A DNA stretch of 64,000 nt, taken from assembly GCF_016107525.1 (NCBI RefSeq), contig NZ_JABASR010000013.1, positions 56,659 to 120,658 on the forward strand, given 5' to 3'. The number at the start of each line of letters is the position of its first letter. The stretch's first letter is position 1. Below are positions 1 through 9,525 of the stretch, piece by piece. A model generated the notes under the pieces. That model did no database searches and had not been told where the DNA came from. It saw only the letters and a program-made list of their open reading frames with translations. Origin of the DNA: Psychrobacter aquimaris. Its GTDB lineage: Bacteria; Pseudomonadota; Gammaproteobacteria; Pseudomonadales; Moraxellaceae. The position numbers were made by a program, and so were the translations under genes.

Positions 1-157
1 TATCATAGGCAGATAAGCTAATTAAATCATTAACTTTGCTTAACTTTCTGACAGCAGACTATCTATAAAAACAGATACTTAACATTGACCAGTCAACCGT
101 CATTTGGCGGGTAGATAAGCTGATGAAGACTAACGGTTAAAAAAGGGATGTTGAACA
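1..157. other. left-edge intergenic region downstream of nadC
   Basis: No gene, tRNA or clear T-tailed hairpin is visible between the window edge and the nadC stop codon. The sequence is AT-rich and unremarkable. Confidence 0.5.
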
Positions 158-1018
158 TTATGCACTGAAATCAAGACCGATATCTAATGCCGTGGTACTG
201 TGCGTCAAATAACCCATAGCAATAAAATCTACACCCGTTTTTGCCGCTGCTTGCACCGTTTCAGGGGTAATACCGCCTGAAGCTTCTGTTCTCGCGCGGC
301 CTTTACACATCGCTACTGCCTGCGCTAGCATTTCAGGGGACATATTATCTAATAGCACCAAGCTCACGCCAGCGTCTAATGCCTGCTCTAGTTGCGCTAA
401 AGTATCGACTTCTACTTCGATGGGAATTAAATGCCCAGCGAAGTTTTGCGCTTGTCTAATCGCAGTCTTGATATCACCCGCGATGGCAATATGATTGTCT
501 TTGATTAAAATAGCATCATCCAGTCCCAAACGATGGTTGCGCCCGCCGCCGCAGCGTACCGCGTACTTTTGTACAATGCGCAAGCCTGGAATGGTTTTAC
601 GTGTACAAGTAATTTGCGCAGCATACTCTGCCACACTATCTACAATTTTTCTCGTATCTGTCGCAATGCCACTCAGGTGAGTCATGAAATTGAGCGCGGT
701 ACGTTCTGCTGTCAGTAAATGGCGGGCATTACCACGGACGGTGGCCAAAACTGTACCCGCGTCAACCCATTCACCATCAGCAACTTGAGCCACAAACTCA
801 ATCTGAGGATCAACCAGAGCAAACGATAAACGTGCCAAATCCATACCACATATCACGCCTGCTTGACGCGCTTTAATCTCTAGCTTCGCTTGTATATCGG
901 CTGGAATGGTGGCTTGTGATGTGACATCCCCGCGTCTGCCCAAATCCTCAGTTAGCGCAGCTTCAACCAAAGGTCTAAGCAATACGTCATCCAATGCTGG
1001 TTCTTTTTTAGCTGTCAT
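158..1018 (-). CDS. nadC: nicotinate-nucleotide pyrophosphorylase (quinolinate phosphoribosyltransferase)
   Basis: This 286-residue cytoplasmic enzyme converts quinolinate and PRPP to nicotinate mononucleotide, CO2 and pyrophosphate, the third step of de novo NAD synthesis. Length matches the family. Visible hallmarks are the N-terminal EDLGRRGDVTS segment, the substrate-binding stretch TRKTIPGLRIVQKYAVRCGG near residues 139-158, HRLGLDDAILIKDNH near 162-176, and the C-terminal barrel motifs VEVDTLAQL, LLDNMSPE and EASGGIT. It lies alone on the minus strand, away from nadA-nadB but next to the NAD regulator gene. A copy of the nad operator sits 46 bp upstream of its ATG, so it is probably co-repressed with nadAB. 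The family call is secure; the regulation is inferred. Confidence 0.97.
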   Translation of the reverse strand: MTAKKEPALDDVLLRPLVEAALTEDLGRRGDVTSQATIPADIQAKLEIKARQAGVICGMDLARLSFALVDPQIEFVAQVADGEWVDAGTVLATVRGNARHLLTAERTALNFMTHLSGIATDTRKIVDSVAEYAAQITCTRKTIPGLRIVQKYAVRCGGGRNHRLGLDDAILIKDNHIAIAGDIKTAIRQAQNFAGHLIPIEVEVDTLAQLEQALDAGVSLVLLDNMSPEMLAQAVAMCKGRARTEASGGITPETVQAAAKTGVDFIAMGYLTHSTTALDIGLDFSA

Positions 1019-1063
1019 CTCTAACCCTTATATAAACGTGACGTTGATATCCGCTTATGCAAT

Positions 1064-1082
1064 TAAACTCAAAATGAGCATA
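1064..1082. promoter_or_regulatory. putative NAD-regulator operator upstream of nadC
   Basis: TAAACTCAAAATGAGCATA is an imperfect copy of the palindrome upstream of nadA; the 13 bases CTCAAAATGAGCA are identical in both. Read on the minus strand it covers a candidate -35 (TTGAGT, 1072-1067), 17 bp from a candidate -10 (TATCAA, 1049-1044). Location and identity to the nadA copy are seen; binding by the neighbouring regulator is inferred. Confidence 0.65.
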
Positions 1083-1188
1083 AATATAGCGTAAAGTTAA
1101 CAGCGCCGCAAGGAACCGTCAGCATTTTGTGCAGCCGACAGGGTTTTATAGTTATCAAAATAAATATGGCAAGGTAGTTTATTGCCCC

Positions 1189-2265
1189 CTATTTACGCTT
1201 AGGCAACTTACTATCCATCAATAAGCTTTGTAGTTCAATATCATGACGAAAGCGATAAAGCTTGGCAGGGCGACCACGTTGGGCGCTACTACTTTGCCCT
1301 GTCTCCGTCACAAGTTTTTGTGAGTCTAGCAAACGACGGAAATTTTGCTTGTGCAAGCGCACTCCTGAGAGCGCTTCTACGCTTTGTTGTAATTGTGACA
1401 AGGTAAACACATCTGGCATCAAGCCAAAAATAAGTGGTCGATATTCAATTTTAGCACGCAGCCGTGACATAGCAGTCGCAATCACTCGGCGATGATCATA
1501 ATACATCGGCACACCGATGAGCTGTGACCAGTTTTCAGGTAGCTTGTTTTGATAGCTCGATTGATGAGCGCTTTGATGATTCATCGAATAGCTGGGTGGA
1601 TAGTTCGGTGCTTCTGGTATCAGTCCCGCTTCATACAGCATCTCATAGCGCAGTAACACATGCTCAGCGACCCACTCTCTATTTTCATAATGCTCATATG
1701 CTGTGTATTCATTATTCGCATTTTTACCTGTGGGCATATCACCCACTAAGAGCGCTTCACTTACACCCCAACATAAACCAATACGCTGACAGCGACGCTG
1801 CTGAATGCCTGAATCCTTAGCGCTATCTGCCCAGCTTAATAATGCCGGTACAATATGATTCATAATGATGCTAGGTATACCATCCAAATGATTTTCCCAA
1901 GGAAAGTAATCATACCAATCGCGCCATAATGCTTGGCTTTGCAGCTGCTGCGTTTGTATCTCTTGTACCAGTCCCAAATAGCTCACATAGACCAATGCGT
2001 GACCATCAACGTTGCGCCGATTGGTATCGACAAAGGTATAGAGTTGCTCCAAATAACCAAGTGGTTGCTGTGTTTGCTCCTCAACCCATTGGCGCACGCC
2101 AGCTTGCAGTGAGCGATGCAATGGCATTAATGGACCATTGGGTAACAGCTTACCTTGATCAACAGTTAAGACCCGAGCGGTATGCTCAGTAATGGCGACT
2201 AGCACGGCGACAACTTCTGTAGTGCCACTACCTTGCTGATGCGCATGTGAATAAGACAACGTCAT
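1189..2265 (-). CDS. NrtR/NadQ-like NAD biosynthesis regulator (degenerate Nudix domain plus winged helix)
   Basis: The N-terminal half resembles the Nudix fold of NrtR regulators: a VVAVLVAI strand near residues 15-25, a helix RSLQAGVRQWVEEQT in the Nudix-box position, then YLEQLYTFVDTNRR and YVSYLGLV, which match NrtR's YLEQ...F.D pattern. The catalytic REUxEExGU box is not intact (RQWVEEQTQQ), pointing to a sensor rather than a hydrolase. The C-terminus (FTLSQLQQSVEAL, LHKQNFRRLLDS, QRGRPAKLYRF) is the NrtR-type winged helix that binds DNA. The gene is divergent from nadA-nadB and faces the nad operators. The start chosen is ATG at 2265 (MTLSYSH). An upstream ATG at 2310 would add 15 residues, and neither has a well-spaced ribosome-binding site. 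Function is inferred from domains and context. Confidence 0.8.
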   Translation of the reverse strand: MTLSYSHAHQQGSGTTEVVAVLVAITEHTARVLTVDQGKLLPNGPLMPLHRSLQAGVRQWVEEQTQQPLGYLEQLYTFVDTNRRNVDGHALVYVSYLGLVQEIQTQQLQSQALWRDWYDYFPWENHLDGIPSIIMNHIVPALLSWADSAKDSGIQQRRCQRIGLCWGVSEALLVGDMPTGKNANNEYTAYEHYENREWVAEHVLLRYEMLYEAGLIPEAPNYPPSYSMNHQSAHQSSYQNKLPENWSQLIGVPMYYDHRRVIATAMSRLRAKIEYRPLIFGLMPDVFTLSQLQQSVEALSGVRLHKQNFRRLLDSQKLVTETGQSSSAQRGRPAKLYRFRHDIELQSLLMDSKLPKRK

Positions 2266-2590
2266 GACTTTAATGATTATCCTTGGTACTGAAGAACATA
2301 ATAATACCATTCACAAAAATTAGAGTAGCAAGAAAAAAGAGTGCAAGTACTACGCATTGTAGGCTAAGCGATTTTGACACAGCTAATCGTATTTTTGGCG
2401 TTTGGTATAAGAACGCTATCACAGTTGAGCTCTATAGCAATGCCCAGTATAGCTTGAATCTAAAACTATCATAGTCTGCCGATGTAAATATAGGAAACTG
2501 AAAAAATAAATGCGAAAGATCATGAAGAGAATCATGAGGAAAATTCTGTACAAATAAATATCATTTTGCAATCAAGTGATAAAAAAACGC

Positions 2591-2618
2591 TTGTATTTAT
2601 GCTCAAAATGAGCATAAT
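2591..2618 (+). promoter_or_regulatory. nadA promoter overlapped by a perfect nad operator palindrome
   Basis: A 21-bp palindrome at 2597-2617 has perfect 9-base arms (TTATGCTCA and TGAGCATAA) around AAA. It fills the spacer between a candidate -35 (TTGTAT, 2591-2596) and -10 (CATAAT, 2613-2618), 16 bp apart. Such placement would block RNA polymerase when occupied. A partial copy precedes nadC. The palindrome is seen directly; promoter and binding factor are inferred. Confidence 0.75.
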
Positions 2619-2703
2619 TAATACATCTGATTAGCCAGCGGTATTCATTGACTTATTTTTAGCGGCATATTGCTTGTCGTTACTACCTAAAAGGTTTGCA
2701 GCT

Positions 2704-3843
2704 ATGAAAACTTATCCTTACGACGCACCCATCATGAGTAATGACAATCGCATTGCAACACAAATGAATATTGAATATGCCAAAGCTAAAATCCCTGCAG
2801 ACCTGCCACAGACTGAACGTCTCATGGTCGAGGAAAACATCAAACAGCTATTGAAAGCGCATAATGCGGTATTGGTCGCTCATTATTACGTCGATCCCTT
2901 TATTCAGGATTTGGCATTAGCAACGGGCGGTTGCGTGGGTGATTCGCTTGAGATGGCACGCTTTGGGCAAGCGCACAGTGCCCAGACCTTAGTAGTCGCT
3001 GGTGTCCGCTTTATGGGCGAGTCAGCAAAAATTTTAAGTATGGAAAAAACGGTACTTATGCCAGACCTAGAAGCTGAGTGTTCGCTTGATTTGGGCTGCC
3101 CTGCTGACGAATTCTCTGCATTTTGTGATGCCCATCCTGAGCGTACGGTCGTTGTTTACGCCAATACCAGTGCCGCCGTCAAAGCCCGTGCTGACTGGGT
3201 GGTGACTTCATCTGTTGGCATCGATATCATTCGCCATTTGCATGCTAATGGTGAAAAAATTATTTGGGGTCCTGACCGCCATTTGGGTAAATATATTGCT
3301 AAAGAGACTGGCGCAGATATGCTGCTTTGGCAAGGCTCGTGCCTTGTACATAACGAGTTTAAAGCGACCGAGCTGGTGCAATTAAAAGAGGATCATCCAG
3401 ACGCCAAAGTTTTGGTGCATCCAGAATCCCCCGACAGCGTAGTAGCGCTCGCCGATGTGGTCGGCTCGACCAGTAAGCTGTTGCAATCTACCTATGAGAT
3501 GGATGCCGATACCTTTATCGTAGCGACCGATTTGGGTATCTTGCACGAAATGCAAAAGCGCTCGCCAAATAAGCGTTTCTTAGCTGCGCCGACGGCTGGT
3601 GAAAGTGCCAGTTGTAAGAGTTGCGCGTTTTGCCCATGGATGGCAATGAATGGTCTAAAAGGTATTGAACAGTGCTTGATGCAGCGCAGCGGCGAAGTAT
3701 TAATGACGCCTGAGCTGGCAATCGCAGCTAAAAAGCCCTTGCAACGTATGCTTGATTTTGCCGAATCACAAAAACAACGCGTGACAGCGAGCGGCGATAT
3801 TGTCAAAGACCGCGAGTTGTTTGCCAATGTCGGGGCTGCCTAA
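2704..3843 (+). CDS. nadA: quinolinate synthase A
   Basis: NadA is the [4Fe-4S] enzyme that condenses iminoaspartate with dihydroxyacetone phosphate to quinolinate. The 379-residue protein shows the family's [14 protein letters not shown] (substrate site), [51 protein letters not shown] and [15 protein letters not shown] motifs. The cysteines in [16 protein letters not shown] and SCKSCAFC supply the cluster ligands. The ATG at 2704 is preferred because AAAAGG lies 9 bases upstream; a TTG at 2674 would add ten residues. It is the first gene of nadA-nadB, under the palindromic operator, and its iron-sulfur cluster links NAD synthesis to iron and oxygen status. Confidence 0.96.
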   Translation: MKTYPYDAPIMSNDNRIATQMNIEYAKAKIPADLPQTERLMVEENIKQLLKAHNAVLVAHYYVDPFIQDLALATGGCVGDSLEMARFGQAHSAQTLVVAGVRFMGESAKILSMEKTVLMPDLEAECSLDLGCPADEFSAFCDAHPERTVVVYANTSAAVKARADWVVTSSVGIDIIRHLHANGEKIIWGPDRHLGKYIAKETGADMLLWQGSCLVHNEFKATELVQLKEDHPDAKVLVHPESPDSVVALADVVGSTSKLLQSTYEMDADTFIVATDLGILHEMQKRSPNKRFLAAPTAGESASCKSCAFCPWMAMNGLKGIEQCLMQRSGEVLMTPELAIAAKKPLQRMLDFAESQKQRVTASGDIVKDRELFANVGAA

Positions 3844-3844
3844 C

Positions 3845-5713
3845 ATGAGCGCCGCACTTACCGCGAAGCCATTAAGTGCCCCTAGCTCTGATGATATTGT
3901 ACAAACTGACGTACTTATCATTGGCGCTGGACTAGCCGGCTTAAGCACGGCTCTAGCGTTACCAATATCGCTGAATATTACCGTATTGAGCAAAGCCGCC
4001 TTGGAGATTTGCTCCAGTCATTATGCCCAAGGTGGCATCGCGGCAAGCTTGGATAAAGAGGACTCTGTCGCTGATCATATCGCCGATACCCTAATTGCTG
4101 GCGCAGGGTTATGCGAAGCTGACAATACCAGTCGCATTTTAAGTGCAGGGCAACAGGCCGTCCAATGGTTGTGTGAGCAAGGCGTGCCTTTTACCCAAAT
4201 ACCGCAAAAAGATAATGCAAAACCTTTCACCAAACTACAGACCGAACTACAAACTGCTGACTTACATTTAACCAAAGAAGGCGGGCATGGTTGCAGGCGA
4301 GTCGCGCATGCGGATGATGCGACTGGTCGACACATTATGGAAGCCTTGACGATAAAGGCGCAAGCCGCTGCCCATATCACTATTTTGCCTGATCATGAAG
4401 CGCTGAGCCTTTTAACAAACAGTGATAACCAGTGCCAAGGGGCGCAAGTTTTTGACCATAGCAATCAACGACAACTGACTTTTTATAGTCACGCCGTCGT
4501 CTTAGCCAGTGGCGGTTTAGGACAACTATTTAAGCGAGCCAGTGCACCAAATGTCTGTGTCGGCGATGGTGTGATGATGGCATGGCAAGCAGGCTGCCGC
4601 TTAGCAAATTTAGAATTTATCCAATTTCATCCGACGGGCTTAGCAGTAGCAGACAGTAGTTTTTTGATATCTGAAGCACTACGCGGTGAAGGTGGACGAC
4701 TGACCTGTCCGCAAACTGGTACGCGCTTTATGTTGGACATTGATGAGCGGGCAGAATTGGCACCGCGCGATATCGTCGCGCGCGCCATCGCTGAGCAGAT
4801 CAGTAATAATGGACTTGGCTACGTACATTTAGATGTCCGTCATTTGCCAGACCAATTTTTACGAGAGCACTTCCCGCAGATTTATCAAACGTTATTAAAT
4901 CTCGGCATCGATATCACCTCTGATCCTATTCCAGTCGCCCCTACCGCTCATTACAGTTGTGGCGGCGTGGTAACGTGTGCCAATGGTTTGACCGATGTGA
5001 TAGGTTTATATGCCGCAGGTGAAGTCGCCTATACTGGCCTGCATGGTGCGAATCGCTTAGCGAGTAATTCACTTTTAGAATGCGTGGTGGTTGGGCGCAA
5101 TATCGCCGCTGACTTACCACGATATTTAAAAGCATTAGAAAATCTAGATCCGGTTGCCAGTCATGAGCACTCGAATTTATCAGCAACTACCATTTGGACA
5201 GCACCAACGCTTAAAGATATTCAAACTATTAAGCTGCCTTCTTCTCCTATCATTCTATTTAATTCATTGCATTGTGATGATGATATTGTTACCAACGATC
5301 ATGCTGGCAAAATAGTCACAGAATTGAAAGTTTTAATGACCTCCTATATGGGTATCACTCGAAATGCCGAATCATTAGAGCAAATATTAATACAGGTACA
5401 GCAATGGCAACAGTGGCTTGAAAAAACCAAGTTAAATCAGTCAAATATGAGTACTCTAGTTGACACTATCACTGCTGATGAGCTGACACTATTTCAATTA
5501 GCACGACAATTACAATTAGCCACATTGGTTATTCAGTCGGCTTATCAGCGTTATGAGAGTCGCGGTGGTCACTATCGTCAAGACTATCCGCATTTGGCAT
5601 CCACACCTCGAACCAGTGTGATTGAGTCACCACTCAATTTATCTTATAAGCAATGCATCTACTTTGATAAGTCGATAAAAAACCCTCAAAATAGTTACCA
5701 CTCAATAGATTAA
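3845..5713 (+). CDS. nadB: L-aspartate oxidase
   Basis: NadB is the FAD enzyme that oxidises L-aspartate to iminoaspartate for NadA. The 622-residue protein begins with the dinucleotide motif VLIIGAGLAGLSTALAL and shows SSHYAQGGIAASL, the flavin-contacting EGGHGCRRVAHADDATGRH, EFIQFHPTGL, SEALRGEGG, the catalytic-region TAHYSCGG, and GLHGANRLASNSLLE. The ATG at 3845 lies one base after the nadA stop, so the two are translationally coupled. An in-frame upstream ATG at 3800 would overlap nadA by 44 bases and is less likely. The C-terminal region after residue 440 is more divergent than the oxidase core, but the reading frame is intact. A family oxidase needs fumarate or oxygen as acceptor. Confidence 0.96.
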   Translation: MSAALTAKPLSAPSSDDIVQTDVLIIGAGLAGLSTALALPISLNITVLSKAALEICSSHYAQGGIAASLDKEDSVADHIADTLIAGAGLCEADNTSRILSAGQQAVQWLCEQGVPFTQIPQKDNAKPFTKLQTELQTADLHLTKEGGHGCRRVAHADDATGRHIMEALTIKAQAAAHITILPDHEALSLLTNSDNQCQGAQVFDHSNQRQLTFYSHAVVLASGGLGQLFKRASAPNVCVGDGVMMAWQAGCRLANLEFIQFHPTGLAVADSSFLISEALRGEGGRLTCPQTGTRFMLDIDERAELAPRDIVARAIAEQISNNGLGYVHLDVRHLPDQFLREHFPQIYQTLLNLGIDITSDPIPVAPTAHYSCGGVVTCANGLTDVIGLYAAGEVAYTGLHGANRLASNSLLECVVVGRNIAADLPRYLKALENLDPVASHEHSNLSATTIWTAPTLKDIQTIKLPSSPIILFNSLHCDDDIVTNDHAGKIVTELKVLMTSYMGITRNAESLEQILIQVQQWQQWLEKTKLNQSNMSTLVDTITADELTLFQLARQLQLATLVIQSAYQRYESRGGHYRQDYPHLASTPRTSVIESPLNLSYKQCIYFDKSIKNPQNSYHSID

Positions 5714-5896
5714 AGTGCTGTGAGACTGATCACTCAGAGTCAAGTGTTGTCAGACACCCACTAGTTTGGCTTGTCTTGCTTGCAAGCTGTAAGGGCGTCA
5801 TGATTTTTACCCCTATATTTTCAGTATTGTTTCGGTGATATGCTACAATCTGCAGCTTCTTAAAAATGCCTTTGAAAACGCTGCGAGCCAACCACC

Positions 5897-6808
5897 ATGC
5901 AAAGCCTAGTTACCCTTGTTTTGGTATTAATGCCAATGTTTATTGGCTTTGCCATTCCTTCTCACCCAACCATGACAAAGCTTGCGGATAAAGGCTTATC
6001 TTATCTGGTATTTATCATCTTAGCGCTGATTGGTATTGAGCTTTCACAAGTTGAAGGGCTTGGCAGTCAGATAGGCGAAATTGCTCTTTATGTGACCATA
6101 TTATCGATATTGACGATTGGTACTGGGTTATTTGCATTGATGTTGTTTGACCGACTGCGCCCATGGCATGCCAAAAAACCCAGCGTAAAATCTAAAGAAC
6201 ATCGCGTGAGTATCCGTGGTAGCCTCGCTCAAGTCATTTGTGTGGTCATTGGTATGGTGATTGGTTATTTCCTACCAGACAATTATATGCCGCCTGAAAA
6301 TACGATGACGGTGATGTTAATGATATTAATTTTGCTGGTCGGCATTGGCTTAAAAGGCTCGGGTATTACCCTAAAAGAAGTCTTACTCAATAAGCGCGGC
6401 GTTGAGATGAGCGTTATCTTTACACTATCTGTATTGGTTGGCGGCTTAATATTTGCGGTGATGTTCAGTGAAGTATCGTGGACAAAAGGCTTGGCACTGG
6501 CGTCAGGGTTTGGTTGGTACTCGCTATCAGCAATCGTCATGACCGATGCTTATGGCGCGGTTTGGGGCAGTGTAGCCCTATTTAATGACTTGGTACGTGA
6601 GTTTTTTGCGTTGATATTTATCCCCGTGTTTATGCGTAAATACCCATCAGCAGCAGTTGGACTGGGCGGTGCGACCAGCTTAGACTTTACCTTACCTATT
6701 ATTCAACAATCTGGCGGTCTCAAAGTCGTGCCGCTAGCGATTAGCTTTGGCTTTATTATTAATATCGTCTCACCAGTGCTGATGGTGGTGTTTTCGGCGT
6801 TGGGGTGA
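5897..6808 (+). CDS. lysO: LysO-type lysine exporter
   Basis: The 303-residue, almost wholly hydrophobic protein has about eight predicted membrane spans. It matches the LysO (YbjE) family, inner-membrane exporters of L-lysine. Seen are the N-terminal span ending IPSHPTMTKLADKGLSYLVF, the acidic IGIELSQVE loop (LysO transport depends on membrane-embedded acidic residues), GFGWYSLSAIVMTDAYGAVW, and a C-terminal GLGGATSLDFTLPIIQQSGG. LysO proteins are often about this length. It is a lone gene 183 bp behind nadB, with no lysine riboswitch recognisable upstream. A substrate other than lysine cannot be excluded from sequence alone. Confidence 0.85.
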   Translation: MQSLVTLVLVLMPMFIGFAIPSHPTMTKLADKGLSYLVFIILALIGIELSQVEGLGSQIGEIALYVTILSILTIGTGLFALMLFDRLRPWHAKKPSVKSKEHRVSIRGSLAQVICVVIGMVIGYFLPDNYMPPENTMTVMLMILILLVGIGLKGSGITLKEVLLNKRGVEMSVIFTLSVLVGGLIFAVMFSEVSWTKGLALASGFGWYSLSAIVMTDAYGAVWGSVALFNDLVREFFALIFIPVFMRKYPSAAVGLGGATSLDFTLPIIQQSGGLKVVPLAISFGFIINIVSPVLMVVFSALG

Positions 6809-6948
6809 TAATTTGCATGAGTGAACCATAATAAGAGAGTGGTATTTTTTTCTATATAAATGACCAATGCTATAAATGTTAGATTAATATTTACTATCTC
6901 TTATATAGATATATTCAACGATAAACTGGTTAAATAACGAGATTATTA

Positions 6949-8124
6949 TTAAGCCATCTCTAGCTCTTTATCCACCTGACAAGCACTATCATGCCAGCGC
7001 ACAAAAGCATCAATACTGGCTTGTACTATGCTGTCACTGACAAAATCTCTACCAGAAAAAGTCTCAACATAACGACAGGCGCGATAATTTTTAGCATACT
7101 TATCATAGTAGATAATCCACTGCTTCCGCGCCTCCAAATCTTTGCGGTGTTGTGCATCTGTATCGTCAGAAATATTATCCTCAGCAAACCAAAAATTCTT
7201 AGCAGGGATATCTTTAGCCAACTTATTACTCTCAACCTCACTCATGCGCCATGGCTTGGCAGTGAGCCGCGCACGAAAACACTGTTGCACCTGACACAGA
7301 CGCACATAATTAGCATCGGCATGGAAATACTCAAACCAATCAGTGACTAATTTATCATTTGGCGCGATAGTATCGTGAGTGGCAATAATGCGAAATCCTG
7401 CTGGCGTTTGATATAAACGAAAGCCTTCGGTAGGATGATTGACAATCCGTTTTTTGATTAAATCCGTCATATAAGGCAGTAACGAGGTAGCATCATCGGC
7501 ATATTTTTGTGCACGGGCTTTGTCTCTTGCACTGGCTTGCTGCCACAAATAGACGGTCGCACCAATCATAACCATTAACAGCCATAACCATGATAGTCCT
7601 AGCCAAGCGATGACACTGGCAATAATTATAAAGACAAAAGCCCAAACTTTTATTTTGGTTGATGGATTGCTTTGATTAACGAGAAAGCCATGATGGTTAT
7701 AGTCATCAGGATATTTGTGACGCAATAAATCACCATTATCGACATCAATAATAGCGATATTATCAATGTTGGCCACCTGTGCGCCGTAACTGTTACGCGT
7801 AACGACAAGCTTCGTCACTGCTGCGCTATTATTGGATAATTCATTTTCTGGAAAATTATGCTCAGAAATAATCTCTTCACGAATAGGAATACCATTGCCT
7901 TCGTTATACTCTTCCCTACGCTCGCGGCGTAAGATATCTTCACCTGCCAGCCAGCGCTTATGGGCGTCATCTACTCGCGCTTTGGCATGGCTTAGCGCCT
8001 CTACTTGACTGATATCTGACCAACCATAACGTTTAATAGTTGCTTGTTTAGAATTAAAAGTATTAGCCGTTACTGATAACTCAAAGCGCTGCTTATATTG
8101 CGCCCAGTATTTAGGGATTAACAT
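6949..8124 (-). CDS. uncharacterised membrane protein
   Basis: I do not recognise a named domain in this 391-residue protein. It has a hydrophilic N-terminal part (1-155), rich in charged residues around RWLAGEDILRRERREE. Two adjacent membrane spans (about 160-195: VWAFVFIIIASVIAWLGL and LWLLMVMIGATVYLW) follow, and then a soluble C-terminal domain with aromatic-rich stretches (LYQTPAGFRIIATHD, DWFEYFHADANYVRLCQVQQ, CRYVETFSGRDF). The CQVQQCFRARLTAKPWR segment resembles conserved hypothetical proteins of Acinetobacter and Psychrobacter as I remember them. The ATG has AAAGG eight bases upstream. It stands alone between lysO and the ubiquinone genes. Confidence 0.75.
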   Translation of the reverse strand: MLIPKYWAQYKQRFELSVTANTFNSKQATIKRYGWSDISQVEALSHAKARVDDAHKRWLAGEDILRRERREEYNEGNGIPIREEIISEHNFPENELSNNSAAVTKLVVTRNSYGAQVANIDNIAIIDVDNGDLLRHKYPDDYNHHGFLVNQSNPSTKIKVWAFVFIIIASVIAWLGLSWLWLLMVMIGATVYLWQQASARDKARAQKYADDATSLLPYMTDLIKKRIVNHPTEGFRLYQTPAGFRIIATHDTIAPNDKLVTDWFEYFHADANYVRLCQVQQCFRARLTAKPWRMSEVESNKLAKDIPAKNFWFAEDNISDDTDAQHRKDLEARKQWIIYYDKYAKNYRACRYVETFSGRDFVSDSIVQASIDAFVRWHDSACQVDKELEMA

Positions 8125-8183
8125 GGGGTTTGCCTTTGGATATTTATTTCAAAATAAACTATTATTGGTCTAATATTAAGCAG

Positions 8184-9452
8184 CTAAACCCCACTCGCCT
8201 GCTTAGCAAACAAGCGCATCAACGGCTTAATTTTGCCAACGCGATACATACCTTCATTACGAATTTGTTGAATAGGACGTGATTGGGCAAGCGACCCTGC
8301 AAATAACCAGTTAAGGGCAGAAAAGCTGTGCATCATTAGACTGTTATGCGGACGGCGCAAACGCTCGTAACTACGCAACGTTTGATTGCTACCCCAACTG
8401 ATTCCACCACTACGTTCAAAATCATGTGCCAATTGCTCGCTTAAAGTCTGTACATCGAGCATGCCTAGGTTTAACCCTTGACCTGCCAGCGGATGGACAC
8501 CATGCGCCGCATCACCGATCAATACCAAGTTATCCGCGACGTAGCTTTTAGCTTGTTGCGCGGTCAGTGGAAAACTGGCGATTGACTCAATTTGAGTGAT
8601 AGCACCTAACTCATAGTTACTAGCAGCAGCCAATTTATCAGCAATGACGCGCGCATCTTCTTCCATCAATGCCAATGCTTGATTGCGTGGTAATGTCCAC
8701 ACGATCGACTGCCAATGTTGTGGATTGGCTTTATCTGCATCAGTGATATCCGCTAACGGCAATAGTGCTAGCGTACCTGTGGGCAACATCGCTTGGCGCG
8801 CCGTTGCTTGATGCGGTTTTTCGGTGTGAATCGCACAGCAAATAGCGGTTTGATTATAATCGAGTGTATCCAGCCCGATCGCCGCTTGCTGGCGCACAAA
8901 TGAGCCACGACCATCAGCACCGACCAGCAGCATTGCATCGATAGCAGTATGATTGTCTAAAGTCACACGGTAGCCTTGCTCTGCACCCAGCCAATCCATA
9001 TTGATAACTTTATGTCCAGCGATAACAGTTAGATAGTCACTGACATCATCTTCATACAGGCGTTGCCATAACGCATATTCAATGACGGCAGGCTCGACCA
9101 TGCTGCCAAGCATTTTCGGTAAATGACTGTTAGGATAATTGTCACCGCTATCGCCAAATAACAGCTCGCCCATGCCGTTGAGTTGCCACACCTGCATTTG
9201 TGAGTAGTCTGCCTTACGCTCAGAGGCAGCAATCTTTTGCCACGCACCGACATCGTTGAGTAAGTTAATACTGGCCAAGCTCAATGCGTAGACCCGAGCG
9301 TCGCGTTGCTTCAACACTTCTTGCCACTCTGAGTCATCACGTGCAGGGCGGGCATCAATTAGCGTCACAGGCATTTTTGCTTGTGCCAGTTTTAGAGCAA
9401 GCGTTGCCCCAACAATACCGCTACCGATAATCAGCGTATGGTTATTTTTCAT
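8184..9452 (-). CDS. UbiH/UbiF/VisC-family FAD-dependent monooxygenase (UbiF/UbiI-like)
   Basis: This 422-residue flavoprotein hydroxylase has the FAD motif LIIGSGIVGATLALKLAQ at the N-terminus. The ring motif DARVYALSLASINLL follows, then LLVGADGRGSFVRQQ, where DG binds FAD and NADPH. Near residue 300 is NLVLIGDAAHGVHPLAGQGL, the diagnostic second FAD motif. These enzymes add hydroxyls to the ubiquinone ring at C1, C5 or C6 using O2. The protein looks closer to UbiF/UbiI than its neighbour does, but the carbon attacked cannot be assigned from sequence. It lies 73 bp downstream of a paralogous hydroxylase on the same strand, probably co-transcribed. AGGAAT sits upstream of the ATG. Confidence 0.9.
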   Translation of the reverse strand: MKNNHTLIIGSGIVGATLALKLAQAKMPVTLIDARPARDDSEWQEVLKQRDARVYALSLASINLLNDVGAWQKIAASERKADYSQMQVWQLNGMGELLFGDSGDNYPNSHLPKMLGSMVEPAVIEYALWQRLYEDDVSDYLTVIAGHKVINMDWLGAEQGYRVTLDNHTAIDAMLLVGADGRGSFVRQQAAIGLDTLDYNQTAICCAIHTEKPHQATARQAMLPTGTLALLPLADITDADKANPQHWQSIVWTLPRNQALALMEEDARVIADKLAAASNYELGAITQIESIASFPLTAQQAKSYVADNLVLIGDAAHGVHPLAGQGLNLGMLDVQTLSEQLAHDFERSGGISWGSNQTLRSYERLRRPHNSLMMHSFSALNWLFAGSLAQSRPIQQIRNEGMYRVGKIKPLMRLFAKQASGV

Positions 9453-9525
9453 AAGTTATTCCTACATTTAAGTGCAATCGTATAGAACATTGGTCTAGAC
9501 CGCTAATATACCGTGATGTGGCAAA

